Shown here: positions 1-8,112 of the stretch, piece after piece
Layout of the letters: each line of letters starts with the position of its first letter
How positions within the stretch are numbered: position 1 is the first letter of the stretch
NCBI RefSeq assembly: GCF_000235605.1
Contig: NC_016584.1
Span: 3,522,001 to 3,586,000, forward strand
DNA from: Desulfosporosinus orientis DSM 765
Lineage (GTDB): Bacteria; Bacillota; Desulfitobacteriia; Desulfitobacteriales; Desulfitobacteriaceae
Reading direction: 5' to 3'
Length of the DNA: 64,000 nt
Translations under genes and position numbers: made by a program
Notes under the pieces: generated by a model
What the model was told of the DNA's origin: nothing
Databases searched by the model: none
What the model saw: the letters and a program-made list of their open reading frames with translations, nothing else

Positions 1-410
1 GTAAAGGACAAGTAACAGCCGCACTTAAGGCTCTTCAAGAATTAGACCTAACCATACCGGTTGCCGGAATGGTTAAAAATGACCGGCATCAGACTCACGG
101 ACTTATTGATAGTTCCGGAGCCATGCTTCCTTTAAGCAAAAGTCATCCTACATTTTTTCTTCTTGGCAGAATTCAAGATGAAGTTCATCGTTTCGCTATC
201 ACGTTTCATCGTCAACAGCGTGCCAAAAATATGACCTTGTCAACCCTTGATAATATTACAGGCGTGGGTCCTAAACGCAAACAACAATTATTACGCCATT
301 TTTCATCTCTTGATGACATTCAACATGCCAGCATGGAAGAACTGCAAGCTGCCGGAGTTCCACAAAACACAGCGAAAAACATCTACGCACATTTTCGTGG
401 GATGCTCTAA
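1..410 (+). CDS. uvrC: UvrABC excinuclease subunit C, C-terminal part
   Basis: The reading frame is open from base 3 and ends at 410; the start lies outside the window. UvrC makes the dual incisions of nucleotide-excision repair in complex with UvrB. The visible part begins with KGQV, corresponding to the GGKGQ segment of the RNase H-like 5'-incision domain, followed by GMVKNDRHQTHGL, a conserved UvrC segment. The C-terminus carries the helix-hairpin-helix region (GVGPKRKQQLLRHF and AGVPQNTAKNIYAHF) used for DNA binding. A small cysteine protein gene follows 21 bases later, probably in the same transcript. Confidence 0.93.
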   Translation, partial: KGQVTAALKALQELDLTIPVAGMVKNDRHQTHGLIDSSGAMLPLSKSHPTFFLLGRIQDEVHRFAITFHRQQRAKNMTLSTLDNITGVGPKRKQQLLRHFSSLDDIQHASMEELQAAGVPQNTAKNIYAHFRGML

Positions 411-431
411 TAAACCGAGGAGGAAGATTCC

Positions 432-596
432 ATGATTTTAAACTACCGGGTTGAATTATGCCGTCAGTGTTACTTCAAAAGGACTCATCAATGCTCCTTT
501 ACGGATGATTATATTCACAACTCATCCCTGCCTTTTGTTAAACCCAGCGGAGAATGTGTTAAATTCAAAGCCGTGCCCTGGATTCCTCAACTTTAA
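432..596 (+). CDS. Small cysteine-containing protein, 54 aa, function unknown
   Basis: This short gene starts at ATG 432, behind a strong Shine-Dalgarno (GAGGAGGAAG) that overlaps the space after uvrC, and ends with TAA 594-596. The 54-residue product holds four cysteines, in a CRQCYF motif near residues 10-13, a CSF at about 21 and a GECVKF near the C-terminus. Such spacing could bind a metal, but no family is recognised. No signal peptide or membrane segment is seen. It is followed immediately by a perfect hairpin, so it is probably the last gene of the uvrC transcript. Confidence 0.6.
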   Translation: MILNYRVELCRQCYFKRTHQCSFTDDYIHNSSLPFVKPSGECVKFKAVPWIPQL

Positions 597-601
597 TAAT
601 T

Positions 602-645
602 AAGAAGGTACAGCAAATCTCAAAAAATTCTTGCTGTACCTTCTT
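602..645. terminator. Bidirectional hairpin terminator
   Basis: A perfect 15-bp inverted repeat (AAGAAGGTACAGCAA at 602-616 and its complement at 631-645) with a 14-base loop lies between the convergent uvrC-side transcript and the NlpC/P60 gene. It is followed by TTTT on the plus strand and preceded by AA-rich sequence, so it can act on both strands. Confidence 0.8.
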
Positions 646-696
646 TTAAATTAAGCAGAACGTATAACTTTTCGTGCTACCTGCAAATTTCTGCGT

Positions 697-1440
697 CTAG
701 CTAACCCGACGGGCTCCAAGGTAACGTTTGGCATAATAATTGTCATTAAGACTTGTAATCCGCACCCCACTATTTGAGGCATGAATAAAATTACCGCCAC
801 CGATATAAATACCAACATGGGAAGGGCCTTTAGCATACGTTGAAAAGAACAATAAGTCACCGGTTTGAAGCTGGTCTTTTGTTATTTTTAATCCTACATT
901 AAACTGTGACCAAGACGTACGGGGTAAGGAAATTCCTGAACCTTTAAAGACATATTGAGTATATCCAGAACAATCAAAACCCTTCCTGCTGGTTCCGCCA
1001 AAAACATAAGGTACACCTACCAAGCTCACAGCATTATCAACAAGAGTGGTATTCTGGGATCTGGACACTTGTAGTTGAACCTCAGCAACTTGTACAGTTT
1101 TGCGTTCACTTACGGTAGGCTGCACTTTTTGTTCCGTTGCTACGACAGCAACCGCCTTACTTAAAGTTGATACAGGTTTTTCAGATGCTGTTGCATCAAT
1201 TACTGCATTATTTGTCTTAATTGGGCTTTCAACCCATTGCATCTCCTTACGAACTGCCTGAGTATAAGTTTGTTTCGATAAGGTGGTTGAAGCTAAAAGG
1301 GAAGGCTTAACAGCGATATAGCTTTCCATCGGTTTTGGGGAAGTCAATAAAGGAAGACTGCTTGCCAAAATTAGGGTCGCCAAAGTTGCACTACCCAACC
1401 ATTTACACGTAAATGACGAAACCTCCAAAAAAAAGTCCAC
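697..1440 (-). CDS. NlpC/P60-family cell-wall endopeptidase
   Basis: Likely a secreted peptidoglycan endopeptidase cleaving stem peptides. The N-terminus has a hydrophobic export segment (about residues 14-32), followed by a low-complexity linker (40-125) and a C-terminal NlpC/P60 domain (about 130-247). The catalytic Cys is in GFDCSGY (about 156), with His in PSHVGIYIGGG (about 206) and a further His in NFIHAS. The first possible codon is GTG 1440; TTG at 1428, eight bases behind AAAGGTGG, is an equally good start. The gene lies directly downstream of a c-di-AMP (ydaO/yuaA-type) riboswitch, a well-known arrangement for cell-wall hydrolases. Here it should be shut off when c-di-AMP is high. 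Confidence 0.9.
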   Translation of the reverse strand: MDFFLEVSSFTCKWLGSATLATLILASSLPLLTSPKPMESYIAVKPSLLASTTLSKQTYTQAVRKEMQWVESPIKTNNAVIDATASEKPVSTLSKAVAVVATEQKVQPTVSERKTVQVAEVQLQVSRSQNTTLVDNAVSLVGVPYVFGGTSRKGFDCSGYTQYVFKGSGISLPRTSWSQFNVGLKITKDQLQTGDLLFFSTYAKGPSHVGIYIGGGNFIHASNSGVRITSLNDNYYAKRYLGARRVS

Positions 1441-1580
1441 CTTTCTTAGCTTACGAGGTTAGTTGACGGATTCGGGCCGTAGGTGTAAGCCCTACACGTG
1501 AACAGCTCACATGATTCACCCCAAGATTTGCCCCCCGCTCCAAAGGTAAATTTTGGATTCAGCTTTTCCTATACTTATTA
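1441..1580 (-). promoter_or_regulatory. ydaO/yuaA (c-di-AMP) riboswitch
   Basis: On the minus strand the leader of the NlpC/P60 gene contains the diagnostic 3' block CCGAATCCGTCAACTAACC followed by TCGTAAGC. Upstream of it is the GGAGCGGGGGGCAAATCTT / GGGGTGAATC block. Both are strongly conserved in the ydaO/yuaA aptamer, which binds cyclic di-AMP and usually turns expression off. The aptamer ends about 20 bases before the coding start, with a short T-run (TTTTTTTT) between. No long separate terminator stem is obvious, so the mechanism here (termination or start-site masking) is not resolved by eye. Confidence 0.9.
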
Positions 1581-1800
1581 ATATTCTAGACAAACAGGAA
1601 ATGTCCTTCTAAACCAGTAAGGTAATATATGTATTTTATAGGATTTTTTATATTTATAGTTAATAGATTGAATGATAGGGGTTATCGGGATTGACGAGTT
1701 TTGTCCATAGACAGTTTATCCTATTTTATCGCCAGCATTCATCAATTAATTTCTTTATTTTTCATTTGTCTACATTAAAAGGATATGTTAGACGATAAAT
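1581..1800. other. Intergenic region without recognisable gene
   Basis: AT-rich spacer between the c-di-AMP riboswitch and the terminator of the UPF0210 gene. It should hold the promoter of the riboswitch/NlpC transcript (minus strand). I see no convincing ORF and cannot pick a single promoter with confidence. Confidence 0.5.
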
Positions 1801-1849
1801 AAAAATACGCTTTGACCGAATTACGAAAACCGAATCAAAGCGTATTTTT
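1801..1849 (-). terminator. Hairpin terminator after UPF0210 gene
   Basis: AAAAATACGCTTTGA (1801-1815) pairs with its exact complement at 1835-1849, with a 19-base loop. It follows the minus-strand UPF0210 gene (stop at 1877). The same arm sequence (AAATACGCTTTGA) is found again in the terminator at 12261-12303. Confidence 0.75.
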
Positions 1850-1876
1850 GTACTACTCAGAACAAAATTTATGGAG

Positions 1877-3244
1877 TTAATTTGTCAAGCTGATAATTGG
1901 TGCCGGAATTCGTCCTCCGCGATGGACAAATGAATTTGAGGAGTGAGGATGTAATGCCATTATAGGTGCTCCTCCTAAAAGACCCCCGAATTCCACTTGT
2001 TCACCTGCTTTTTTCCCAATAGCAGGGATTACACGTACAGCAGTTGTCTTCTTATTAATCATCCCTATTGCTGCCTCATCGGCAATGATAGCAGAAATGG
2101 TTTCTGCGCTGACATCGCCGGGCAATGCAATCATGTCAAGCCCAACTGAACAGACACAAGTCATAGCTTCCAGTTTATCCAAAGACAATGCCCCTTCTTC
2201 AACAGCCCTCACCATCCCTGCATCCTCAGAAACGGGGATAAAAGCACCGCTTAATCCGCCTACATGAGAGGATGCCATGGCGCCTCCCTTTTTTACGGCA
2301 TCATTCAATAGGGCCAAAGCAGCAGTTGTACCATGAGTTCCACATCGTTCCAGTCCCATATTTTCAAGTATCTCTGCTACACTGTCTCCAATAGCCGGTG
2401 TGGGAGCCAAAGAAAGATCGACAATACCAAAAGGTACATTTAAAGCCTTTGATGCTGCTCGTCCGATCAATTCCCCCATGCGAGTGATTTTAAAAGAAGT
2501 TTGTTTTATTAGATTTGAGAGTTCACTGAAATCCGCATCAGGACTTTCCTTAACAACTTTAGCAACTACTCCCGGACCACTAACTCCAACATTAATCGTA
2601 CAATCAGGCTCTCCTACACCATGAAAAGCTCCCGCCATAAATGGATTATCTTCCGGAGCATTACAGAATACTACCAGTTTTGCTGCGGCTATACCATCTT
2701 GATCAGCAGTAAGCTGAGCCGCTTTTAAAATCACGCTCCCCATTTTAAGAACGGCATCCATGTTAATCCCTGCTTTTGTAGTCCCTATGTTTACTGAAGA
2801 ACATACGAATTCCGTCTCACTGAGTGCCTGTGGTATTGAATCGATAAGGGCTAAGTCTCCTGGCGTGAAGCCTTTCTGAACTAAAGCAGAAAAACCGCCA
2901 ATAAAATTTATCCCTATTTCCCGAGCAGCCCTGTTTAATGACTTAGCAATTCGCACCATTGCTTCCGAATTCATTTGAGCAGCGGCAATTGCTATAGGGG
3001 TAACGGATACTCTTTTATTGATAATAGGGATTCCGTACCTGGCAGAAATTTGTTCACCGATCTGTACTAATTGCCCCGCCTTTTGGGTTATTTTATCATA
3101 GATTTTCTGTTCCATTCTGCTGATGTCATCCGAGCTGCAGTCAAGTAGGCTGATTCCCATCGTAATTGTCCGGATATCCAGATTTTCTTTATGTATCATG
3201 TTAATGGTTTGTTGGATTTCTTCTCGCGCGAACGTAATAGTCAT
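1877..3244 (-). CDS. UPF0210 (PFL/DUF711) family protein
   Basis: A full-length (455 aa) member of the highly conserved UPF0210 family. The fold is related to pyruvate-formate-lyase-like proteins, but no established reaction is known to me. Conserved family stretches seen are the N-terminal [13 protein letters not shown], the [12 protein letters not shown] block, the glycine-rich [12 protein letters not shown], the [10 protein letters not shown] segment, a [20 protein letters not shown] block and the C-terminal GGRIPAPI end. It is cytosolic with no membrane segment. It starts with ATG 42 bases downstream of the ACT-domain gene, forming a two-gene operon seen widely in Firmicutes and archaea. 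Function unknown. Confidence 0.9.
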   Translation of the reverse strand: MTITFAREEIQQTINMIHKENLDIRTITMGISLLDCSSDDISRMEQKIYDKITQKAGQLVQIGEQISARYGIPIINKRVSVTPIAIAAAQMNSEAMVRIAKSLNRAAREIGINFIGGFSALVQKGFTPGDLALIDSIPQALSETEFVCSSVNIGTTKAGINMDAVLKMGSVILKAAQLTADQDGIAAAKLVVFCNAPEDNPFMAGAFHGVGEPDCTINVGVSGPGVVAKVVKESPDADFSELSNLIKQTSFKITRMGELIGRAASKALNVPFGIVDLSLAPTPAIGDSVAEILENMGLERCGTHGTTAALALLNDAVKKGGAMASSHVGGLSGAFIPVSEDAGMVRAVEEGALSLDKLEAMTCVCSVGLDMIALPGDVSAETISAIIADEAAIGMINKKTTAVRVIPAIGKKAGEQVEFGGLLGGAPIMALHPHSSNSFVHRGGRIPAPIISLTN

Positions 3245-3286
3245 TGACTTACCTCCACTATCCCCTTATCGTCATCTTGTAATTAC

Positions 3287-3580
3287 TTAAATACGATGCA
3301 TAAATCTAAAAATATCTTCGTGCTGAACTTTGACTTGCAAACCTTTACCTTGTCCCTCTTGCTCAAGTGTGCGAGCCAGCTCAACAAGTTCTATCGCAGC
3401 AGGTTGCAGATCCACTACCATGATCATGGTAAAGAATTCATTCAAAATGGTTTGACTTATATCCAAGATATTGACACCATATTCTGCAAGACGCCCAGAG
3501 ACCCAAGCGATAATTCCAATTTGATCAAGTCCTAGTACAGTGATAATTGCACGATTTGAATTTTCTTTTGGAATAGACAT
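3287..3580 (-). CDS. UPF0237 ACT-domain protein
   Basis: A 97-residue protein made almost entirely of one ACT domain (residues 9-85: AIITVLGLDQIGIIAWVSGRL then ILDISQTI), the small-molecule-binding regulatory fold found in amino-acid enzymes. It is the standard partner of UPF0210 proteins. The ATG start has a good Shine-Dalgarno (GGGAGG). It probably senses a ligand for, or forms a complex with, the neighbouring UPF0210 protein; that role is inferred from gene pairing only. Confidence 0.88.
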   Translation of the reverse strand: MSIPKENSNRAIITVLGLDQIGIIAWVSGRLAEYGVNILDISQTILNEFFTMIMVVDLQPAAIELVELARTLEQEGQGKGLQVKVQHEDIFRFMHRI

Positions 3581-3758
3581 AGTTCTTCCTCCCTTAAAAT
3601 AACCTGCTTATCTATCATGGGGATTAGACTAACACATTTACGTGGGATACTCAAGAGTATTCTCCATAAATTCGAAGACTAATTTGCCCCCTAGCCCCAA
3701 GACAATGAGCCGCCCAACTGAAGAGCTGGTCAGTACTCCCTTACTGGTATAAAATAAA

Positions 3759-3784
3759 AAGAGAGCTCTTGTGAACTCTCTTTA
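3759..3784 (-). terminator. Hairpin terminator of the selenoprotein gene
   Basis: AAAGAGAG (3759-3766) pairs with CTCTCTTT (3777-3784). On the minus strand the stem is followed by TTTTATTTTAT. It lies 20 bases after the stop of the HesB-like gene. Confidence 0.75.
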
Positions 3785-3804
3785 CACAAATACCATGAAC
3801 AAAT

Positions 3805-4128
3805 CTATGAACAACTACCACCGCAACTATTGCAGCCACTGCCAGACTTAGCAGTACGAATTTCGAATCCACCACCATACTCAGATTCAACGTAATCAAT
3901 GACAGCCCCTTCTAAATGGGTGGTAAGTTTTTTATCCGTTAAAATTGAAACTCCATACTCTTGATCAAGAATATCTTCATCTGTTTTTGACTCTTCCAGA
4001 GTCATGCCGAAATTCGGCCCACCTCAACCAATACCTGCAAGATAAAGACGAAGAAATGCATCTTCACGATTTTGTTTTTTCAGCACTTCTTTCACTTTTT
4101 CGGCAGCAATTTCCGTAATCGTTACCAT
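3805..4128 (-). CDS. HesB/IscA-like protein with selenocysteine (in-frame TGA)
   Basis: Read from ATG 4126-4128 (Shine-Dalgarno AAGGAG, about 8 bases away) to the stop at 3805, the frame is open except for one TGA at 4024-4026. The protein would be 107 aa with selenocysteine at residue 35, in the context YLAGIG-U-GGPNFGMTLEE. In HesB/IscA-like proteins this is exactly the place of a conserved Cys, and a HesB-like selenoprotein family is known. Right after the TGA comes a SECIS-like hairpin. The C-terminus has a second Cys-rich group (GCNSCGGSC). Likely role: Fe-S or other metal cluster handling. A conventional caller would start at ATG 4005 and lose the N-terminal third. Confidence 0.85.
3988..4018 (-). 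promoter_or_regulatory. Putative bacterial SECIS element
   Basis: Downstream of the in-frame TGA (4024-4026, minus strand) lie two stacked hairpins. GCCGA/TCGGC is at 4006-4018. TGACTC/GAGTCA is at 3988-4004 with loop TGGAA, so the apical GG is about 26-30 bases after the TGA. Distance and an apical loop containing G fit the loose consensus for bacterial selenocysteine insertion elements. Confidence 0.65.
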
Positions 4129-4221
4129 TATCTCAACTCCTTTTAGTTCAACTAGCTTTTAATATACCATACTTCGAGTTTATTGGAAAGTTATACATAA
4201 ATATACTTTGACTCTAGAAAA

Positions 4222-4461
4222 TCAGACTTCTTTGCCGTTGCCATTGGGCTTATAATTATTCCAGAGCCGACGTACTTCCACTTCAATACTGGCCGGCAGA
4301 TCTTGTGATAATCGCTGCCATTGCCTCAGCTCTCCTTGAATCTTTTCTACCCAATTTTGCTCTTCAGGCCAGGCGATAAAAGTTTTAGGCCGGGGAACAA
4401 AAAGTGTTTTAATCAAACCAAAGAAAACAACTAAGGTAATTAACCTCCAGAGCCAACGCAT
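4222..4461 (-). CDS. Small membrane-anchored protein, 79 aa
   Basis: Single N-terminal hydrophobic helix (WRLITLVVFFGLIKTLFV, about residues 5-22). A polar, probably helical extracytoplasmic or cytoplasmic tail rich in W, Q and E follows (about 33-79). The ATG has a reasonable Shine-Dalgarno (AAAGGATG). It follows the HD-domain gene on the same strand by about 50 bases, so both may be cotranscribed. No family recognised. Confidence 0.6.
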   Translation of the reverse strand: MRWLWRLITLVVFFGLIKTLFVPRPKTFIAWPEEQNWVEKIQGELRQWQRLSQDLPASIEVEVRRLWNNYKPNGNGKEV

Positions 4462-4508
4462 TGTATTGCTTCATCCTTTCAAGCTAATCTATTATTAGCT
4501 TGTCCAGA

Positions 4509-5105
4509 TTACGAGAATTTCAATCGTTCAGTATGCAATTCCTGCCAAAACCCTTCCATGTAGTGGAACAATGGGTCAAAGTAAGTTTTCGCAGACTTTG
4601 TGAATAAATGTTCCCTATAACCACATATCTTTTCCAGATAAAACTCTTGACAAGAGTTTTTGCCAACAAGATTCCATCCCTGTACCCCTGCTAAAGTAAA
4701 CAATCTTACTAAGCCGATTGCTCCTACAAAGTCTAATTTATCAGCATCATATAAAATTTTTGCTTCAAGGGAAATCGGTTTATGCCCTGCCTCCAAGGAA
4801 TGGGAAATAATAGCTTCTTTTACTCTTCGGACAATGTCTTCAGAATAGCCATTTTTTTGAAGAATATTCACGGCAAGCCCTGCACTGCTTTCGGCATGTG
4901 TTTTTTCTACGGCTCCAGAGCGGCCAATATCATGTAAAAGTGCTGCCAACTCAATGACCGTGGAATCTCCGCCTTCTTCCTGAGCGATTCTTTTACCCCA
5001 TTCTCTGACCCTTAAAGCATGCTCTAAATCATGAGCTTGATCTTTTCGAGAATAGAAGCCTTGAGCTACTTGAATAATCCTTTGCATGTTATCTGGTGTT
5101 GTCAT
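4509..5105 (-). CDS. HD-domain phosphohydrolase
   Basis: Metal-dependent HD-fold hydrolase of the single-domain type that acts on phosphorylated small molecules or nucleotides; substrate unknown. Visible metal ligands: H in DLEHALRVREW, the HD pair in ALLHDIGRSG, a downstream His in IISHSLEAGH and Asp in YDADKLDFVG. I start it at ATG 5105 (MTTPDNM), behind GGAAGGAG about 12 bases away. An in-frame ATG at 5141 would add 12 residues without a clear ribosome-binding site. Confidence 0.8.
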   Translation of the reverse strand: MTTPDNMQRIIQVAQGFYSRKDQAHDLEHALRVREWGKRIAQEEGGDSTVIELAALLHDIGRSGAVEKTHAESSAGLAVNILQKNGYSEDIVRRVKEAIISHSLEAGHKPISLEAKILYDADKLDFVGAIGLVRLFTLAGVQGWNLVGKNSCQEFYLEKICGYREHLFTKSAKTYFDPLFHYMEGFWQELHTERLKFS

Positions 5106-5925
5106 CGTTCCATACAACTCCTTCCAGAGCATAAACAACAATACTGATTCCTTCTTGGCATGGGATCCACAAACTCATCTTATTCTGCTCTTATCAGCCT
5201 GTCAAGCTTTCCAGTTATGGAATAAACTACGAAAGAAGGGTTTAATTCTGAAAAAAAATCTGCATCAATTCCTGATAGTAATCATTTTCAGTTGCATAAT
5301 TGCTGTATTTTTCTTAACTGAGAAAAATCGATCTTCCATGGTAACTCCTAATTCTTCACCGGTGTTGCCAACAGAGCAGCTCACCTCAAACCTTAAGCCC
5401 GAACAAGAGCACGTGCCAATCCATGTTTCAGACACTAAAGCCTATACTTTTTATGAAAATGGGCTAAAACTCTATTATGAACGTAATTTTACTGAAGCTC
5501 TTGGTCTTTTTGATCAGGCATTAAGCATTGATCCTCAATGTTATGAAGCTCTTAATGCTAAAGGAGCTGCCCTGGCATTTCAAGGACATTACGACCAAGG
5601 GCTTGCTCTTATTCAGCAAGCCCTTGCCATCAACCCTTCCTTTGTTTATGCAAATTTCAACCTTGGATTAGCTAATGAATTAGCAGGCCGCTGGGAAGAT
5701 TCTATTTCAGCCTATCAAAAGGCTCTGCAACTCGACAACCGTGATACATGGAGCTACTATGGCATTGCCAGTATCTATGGTCGTCAAGGCAATGTAGAAA
5801 AAGTTTTAGAATACCTAAAACCTGCTATTGAACTGGATAAGGATGTCAAGGAAGTTGCCCGTAACGAACACGACTTTGCTCCTGTTCGTCAGGATCCTCG
5901 ATTTCAAGACCTTATCGAACCCTAG
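5086..5925 (+). CDS. Membrane-anchored tetratricopeptide-repeat protein
   Basis: One transmembrane segment (FLIVIIFSCIIAVFFL) is followed by an extracytoplasmic region with about three TPR units (AYTFYENGLKLYYERNFTEAL, ALNAKGAALAFQGHY and ANFNLGLANELAGRW), ending in a QDPRFQDLI motif typical of TPR tails. TPR domains mount protein-protein interactions; the partner is unknown. The only in-frame ATG (5086) would overlap the divergent HD gene. The best Shine-Dalgarno (AAGAAGGG, 5234-5240) instead precedes non-standard codons ATT 5245 or CTG 5248, so the true start may be there, giving about 226 residues. Confidence 0.72.
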   Translation: MLSGVVIVPYNSFQSINNNTDSFLAWDPQTHLILLLSACQAFQLWNKLRKKGLILKKNLHQFLIVIIFSCIIAVFFLTEKNRSSMVTPNSSPVLPTEQLTSNLKPEQEHVPIHVSDTKAYTFYENGLKLYYERNFTEALGLFDQALSIDPQCYEALNAKGAALAFQGHYDQGLALIQQALAINPSFVYANFNLGLANELAGRWEDSISAYQKALQLDNRDTWSYYGIASIYGRQGNVEKVLEYLKPAIELDKDVKEVARNEHDFAPVRQDPRFQDLIEP

Positions 5926-5926
5926 T

Positions 5927-7729
5927 CTATCCTATGAGTTTCTCCAATCGATCAATCAGCTCAGCAAAAACTTGTAAAGCATTTCTAACGGGAACAGGGG
6001 TTTCCATATCTACCCCAGCTTTTCGCAATAATTCGATGGGATAATCTGAACTCCCGCTGCTTAAAAACTCTAAATACCGGGCTACTGCCGGCTCACCTTG
6101 TTCCAAAATTGCCCGTGAAAAAGCAATTGCTGCTGAAAATCCTGTAGCATATTTATAAACATAGAACGCATTATAAAAATGTGGTATCCTTGCCCATTCT
6201 AAAGCTATTTCCGGATCAAGGACTACTTCTTCACCATAGTAAGCTGCGTTTAAATCACGATATAGTTCGGAGAAGTTGTCCGCAGTTAAAGCTCCTCCTT
6301 CCTCAACTACTTTGTGAGTCTTCTTTTCAAACTCAGCAAACATGGTTTGCCTGAAAATAGTCCCTCTGAACTGTTCCAAATAATGATTAATTAAATAGGC
6401 TAATATTTTCTCGTCTTTTGTTTTATTCAACAGATGCTCCATGATTAGGGACTCATTTAATGTCGAGGCAACCTCAGCAACAAATATTTTATATCCTGCA
6501 TAAAGATGAGGCTGCTTGCGGTTCGATAAGTAAGTGTGTAAAGAGTGCCCCATCTCATGGGCAAGGGTAAACATGGAGTCTAAAGTGTCTTGGTGATTTA
6601 GTAAGACATAAGGGTGGGTTTGATAAGTACCCCAGGAATAGGCACCGCTGGTTTTCCCTTCATTTTCGTAAACATCAATCCAATGATTTTTGAAACCTTC
6701 TTCGAGGATATCAAGATACTCATGTCCAAGAGGCTTTAATCCTTCGCTAACCATTTTTTTGGCCTCTTCATAAGTAATTTTCATTGTTGTTTCCGGGACA
6801 ATGGGTACATAAATATCGTACATATGTAATTCATCAAGTTTTAAAGCCTTTTTGCGCAGTTTTACGTACCGATGCATATGGGGCAGGAATTCATGAACTG
6901 TATCAATCAAAGAATCATACACTTTCAATGGTACACGATCATCATCTAAGGAAGCCTCAAGGGCAGAAGGATATTTCCTGGCTCTGGCAAAAAAAACGTC
7001 AGACTTTATACTGGAATTTAAGGTTGCTGCCCAGGTATTCCTTTGCTTTTCATAGGTCCTATAAAGATTCTTAAAAGCAGCTTTCCTTACACTTTGATTT
7101 TGGCTTTCCATAAATTGAATAAAATTCCCTTTGGTGAGTTCAACAGAATTGCCGGATTCATCTGTGATGTTTGGGAATTTTAAATCTGCATTATTAGCCA
7201 TAGAAAAGATGACTCCAGGTGCTTCAGCCAGTTCTCCAACTTCAGCCAACAGCTTTTCTTCTCTTGAACTCAGTACATGCTCTTTTTTACGAAGGATTTC
7301 ATCTAAAGCCTGCTTATAAAGTTCCATTTTGGCAGACTTTGCACGATACTCTTTAAGGATTTCTTCCGGTATCGCTAATAACTCCGGGACAATAAACGAC
7401 GCTGCACTGTTAACCTTAACAGCAAGAGCCCCAGCCCGATCTGTCAGACCTTGATAATTTGCATTTCTATTGTCCTCATCTCGCCTCATTCGAGCGTAGG
7501 CGTATACTTCTTCAATGCGGAGACTTAAATTATCCATCCACTCAAAACATTCTATTAACGTCTCAACATTATCAGCTAAATGTCCCAGGTATTTTTTTCC
7601 TTCTTCTGCGAGTTTTTCAATAAAACCAAATTCTTCTTCCCATTGACTGTTGTCTGTAAAAATGTCCTCAAGCCGCCATTTGTTAAAATCAGGTATTTCC
7701 GCTCTGGACTTTAGTCGTTGTTGTTCCAC
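5927..7729 (-). CDS. pepF: Oligoendopeptidase F (M3 family)
   Basis: Zinc metallopeptidase of the thimet-oligopeptidase (M3B) family that degrades intracellular peptides. The HExxH motif is in TLAHEMGHSLHTYLS (about residue 390), with the third ligand region downstream (VASTLNESLIMEHLL). The 600 aa length is normal for PepF, with the N-terminal helical domain (about 1-200) and the M3 catalytic domain (about 205-590). The start is GTG 7729, preceded by a GGGGGG Shine-Dalgarno. Its stop nearly abuts the convergent TPR gene (stop at 5925), leaving no space for a separate terminator. Confidence 0.95.
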   Translation of the reverse strand: MEQQRLKSRAEIPDFNKWRLEDIFTDNSQWEEEFGFIEKLAEEGKKYLGHLADNVETLIECFEWMDNLSLRIEEVYAYARMRRDEDNRNANYQGLTDRAGALAVKVNSAASFIVPELLAIPEEILKEYRAKSAKMELYKQALDEILRKKEHVLSSREEKLLAEVGELAEAPGVIFSMANNADLKFPNITDESGNSVELTKGNFIQFMESQNQSVRKAAFKNLYRTYEKQRNTWAATLNSSIKSDVFFARARKYPSALEASLDDDRVPLKVYDSLIDTVHEFLPHMHRYVKLRKKALKLDELHMYDIYVPIVPETTMKITYEEAKKMVSEGLKPLGHEYLDILEEGFKNHWIDVYENEGKTSGAYSWGTYQTHPYVLLNHQDTLDSMFTLAHEMGHSLHTYLSNRKQPHLYAGYKIFVAEVASTLNESLIMEHLLNKTKDEKILAYLINHYLEQFRGTIFRQTMFAEFEKKTHKVVEEGGALTADNFSELYRDLNAAYYGEEVVLDPEIALEWARIPHFYNAFYVYKYATGFSAAIAFSRAILEQGEPAVARYLEFLSSGSSDYPIELLRKAGVDMETPVPVRNALQVFAELIDRLEKLIG

Positions 7730-8112
7730 ATAGTTACCCCCCTAGCAATACTATTTTTATTATATACACCTTGTTTAAAAATTACTATTTCTCAGAGCAT
7801 AAACCCAAACTATATAAAGCATAGCGAAGCAGGCAGCGTACGTTCCACTGCCTGCTCCACCTTGTCCACTATCCCCTTGGAAGGTTCCCCAACCTTCCTA
7901 ATTGTATTTTACTCGATCACAGCTCCCTATGCAAGTGGGTTGATAATTCAAGTTGACAATAACTTGCTGTATATCTTCATCTGTATTATGATAGTAGAAA
8001 ATTGTCCTTATTAATATATATTTTAACATTATGTTATAATTGTCTGCAATTTTTATTTTAGCCTTCATACTTCACACTTACTATTTTTCTTTATTCAGGA
8101 AGGAGACACACA
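7730..8112. other. Intergenic region with two hairpins and the probable pheA promoter
   Basis: Between divergent pepF and pheA. Two perfect inverted repeats are visible: GCAGGCAG at 7829-7836 with its complement at 7848-7855, and GGAAGGTT/AACCTTCC at 7879-7898 with a CCCC loop. A TATAAT box at 8035-8040 with TTAATA 18 bases upstream could be the pheA promoter; it lies downstream of both hairpins, so they are not part of that transcript. No ORF is supported. Confidence 0.45.

Noticed and set aside
3805-4005. A 66-residue protein beginning at ATG 4005
   Set aside because: It is the tail of the HesB-like selenoprotein. The ATG is inside the SECIS-like hairpin and lacks a ribosome-binding site.
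7829-7855. CRISPR-like repeat
   Set aside because: Only a single inverted repeat, no direct repeats or spacers.
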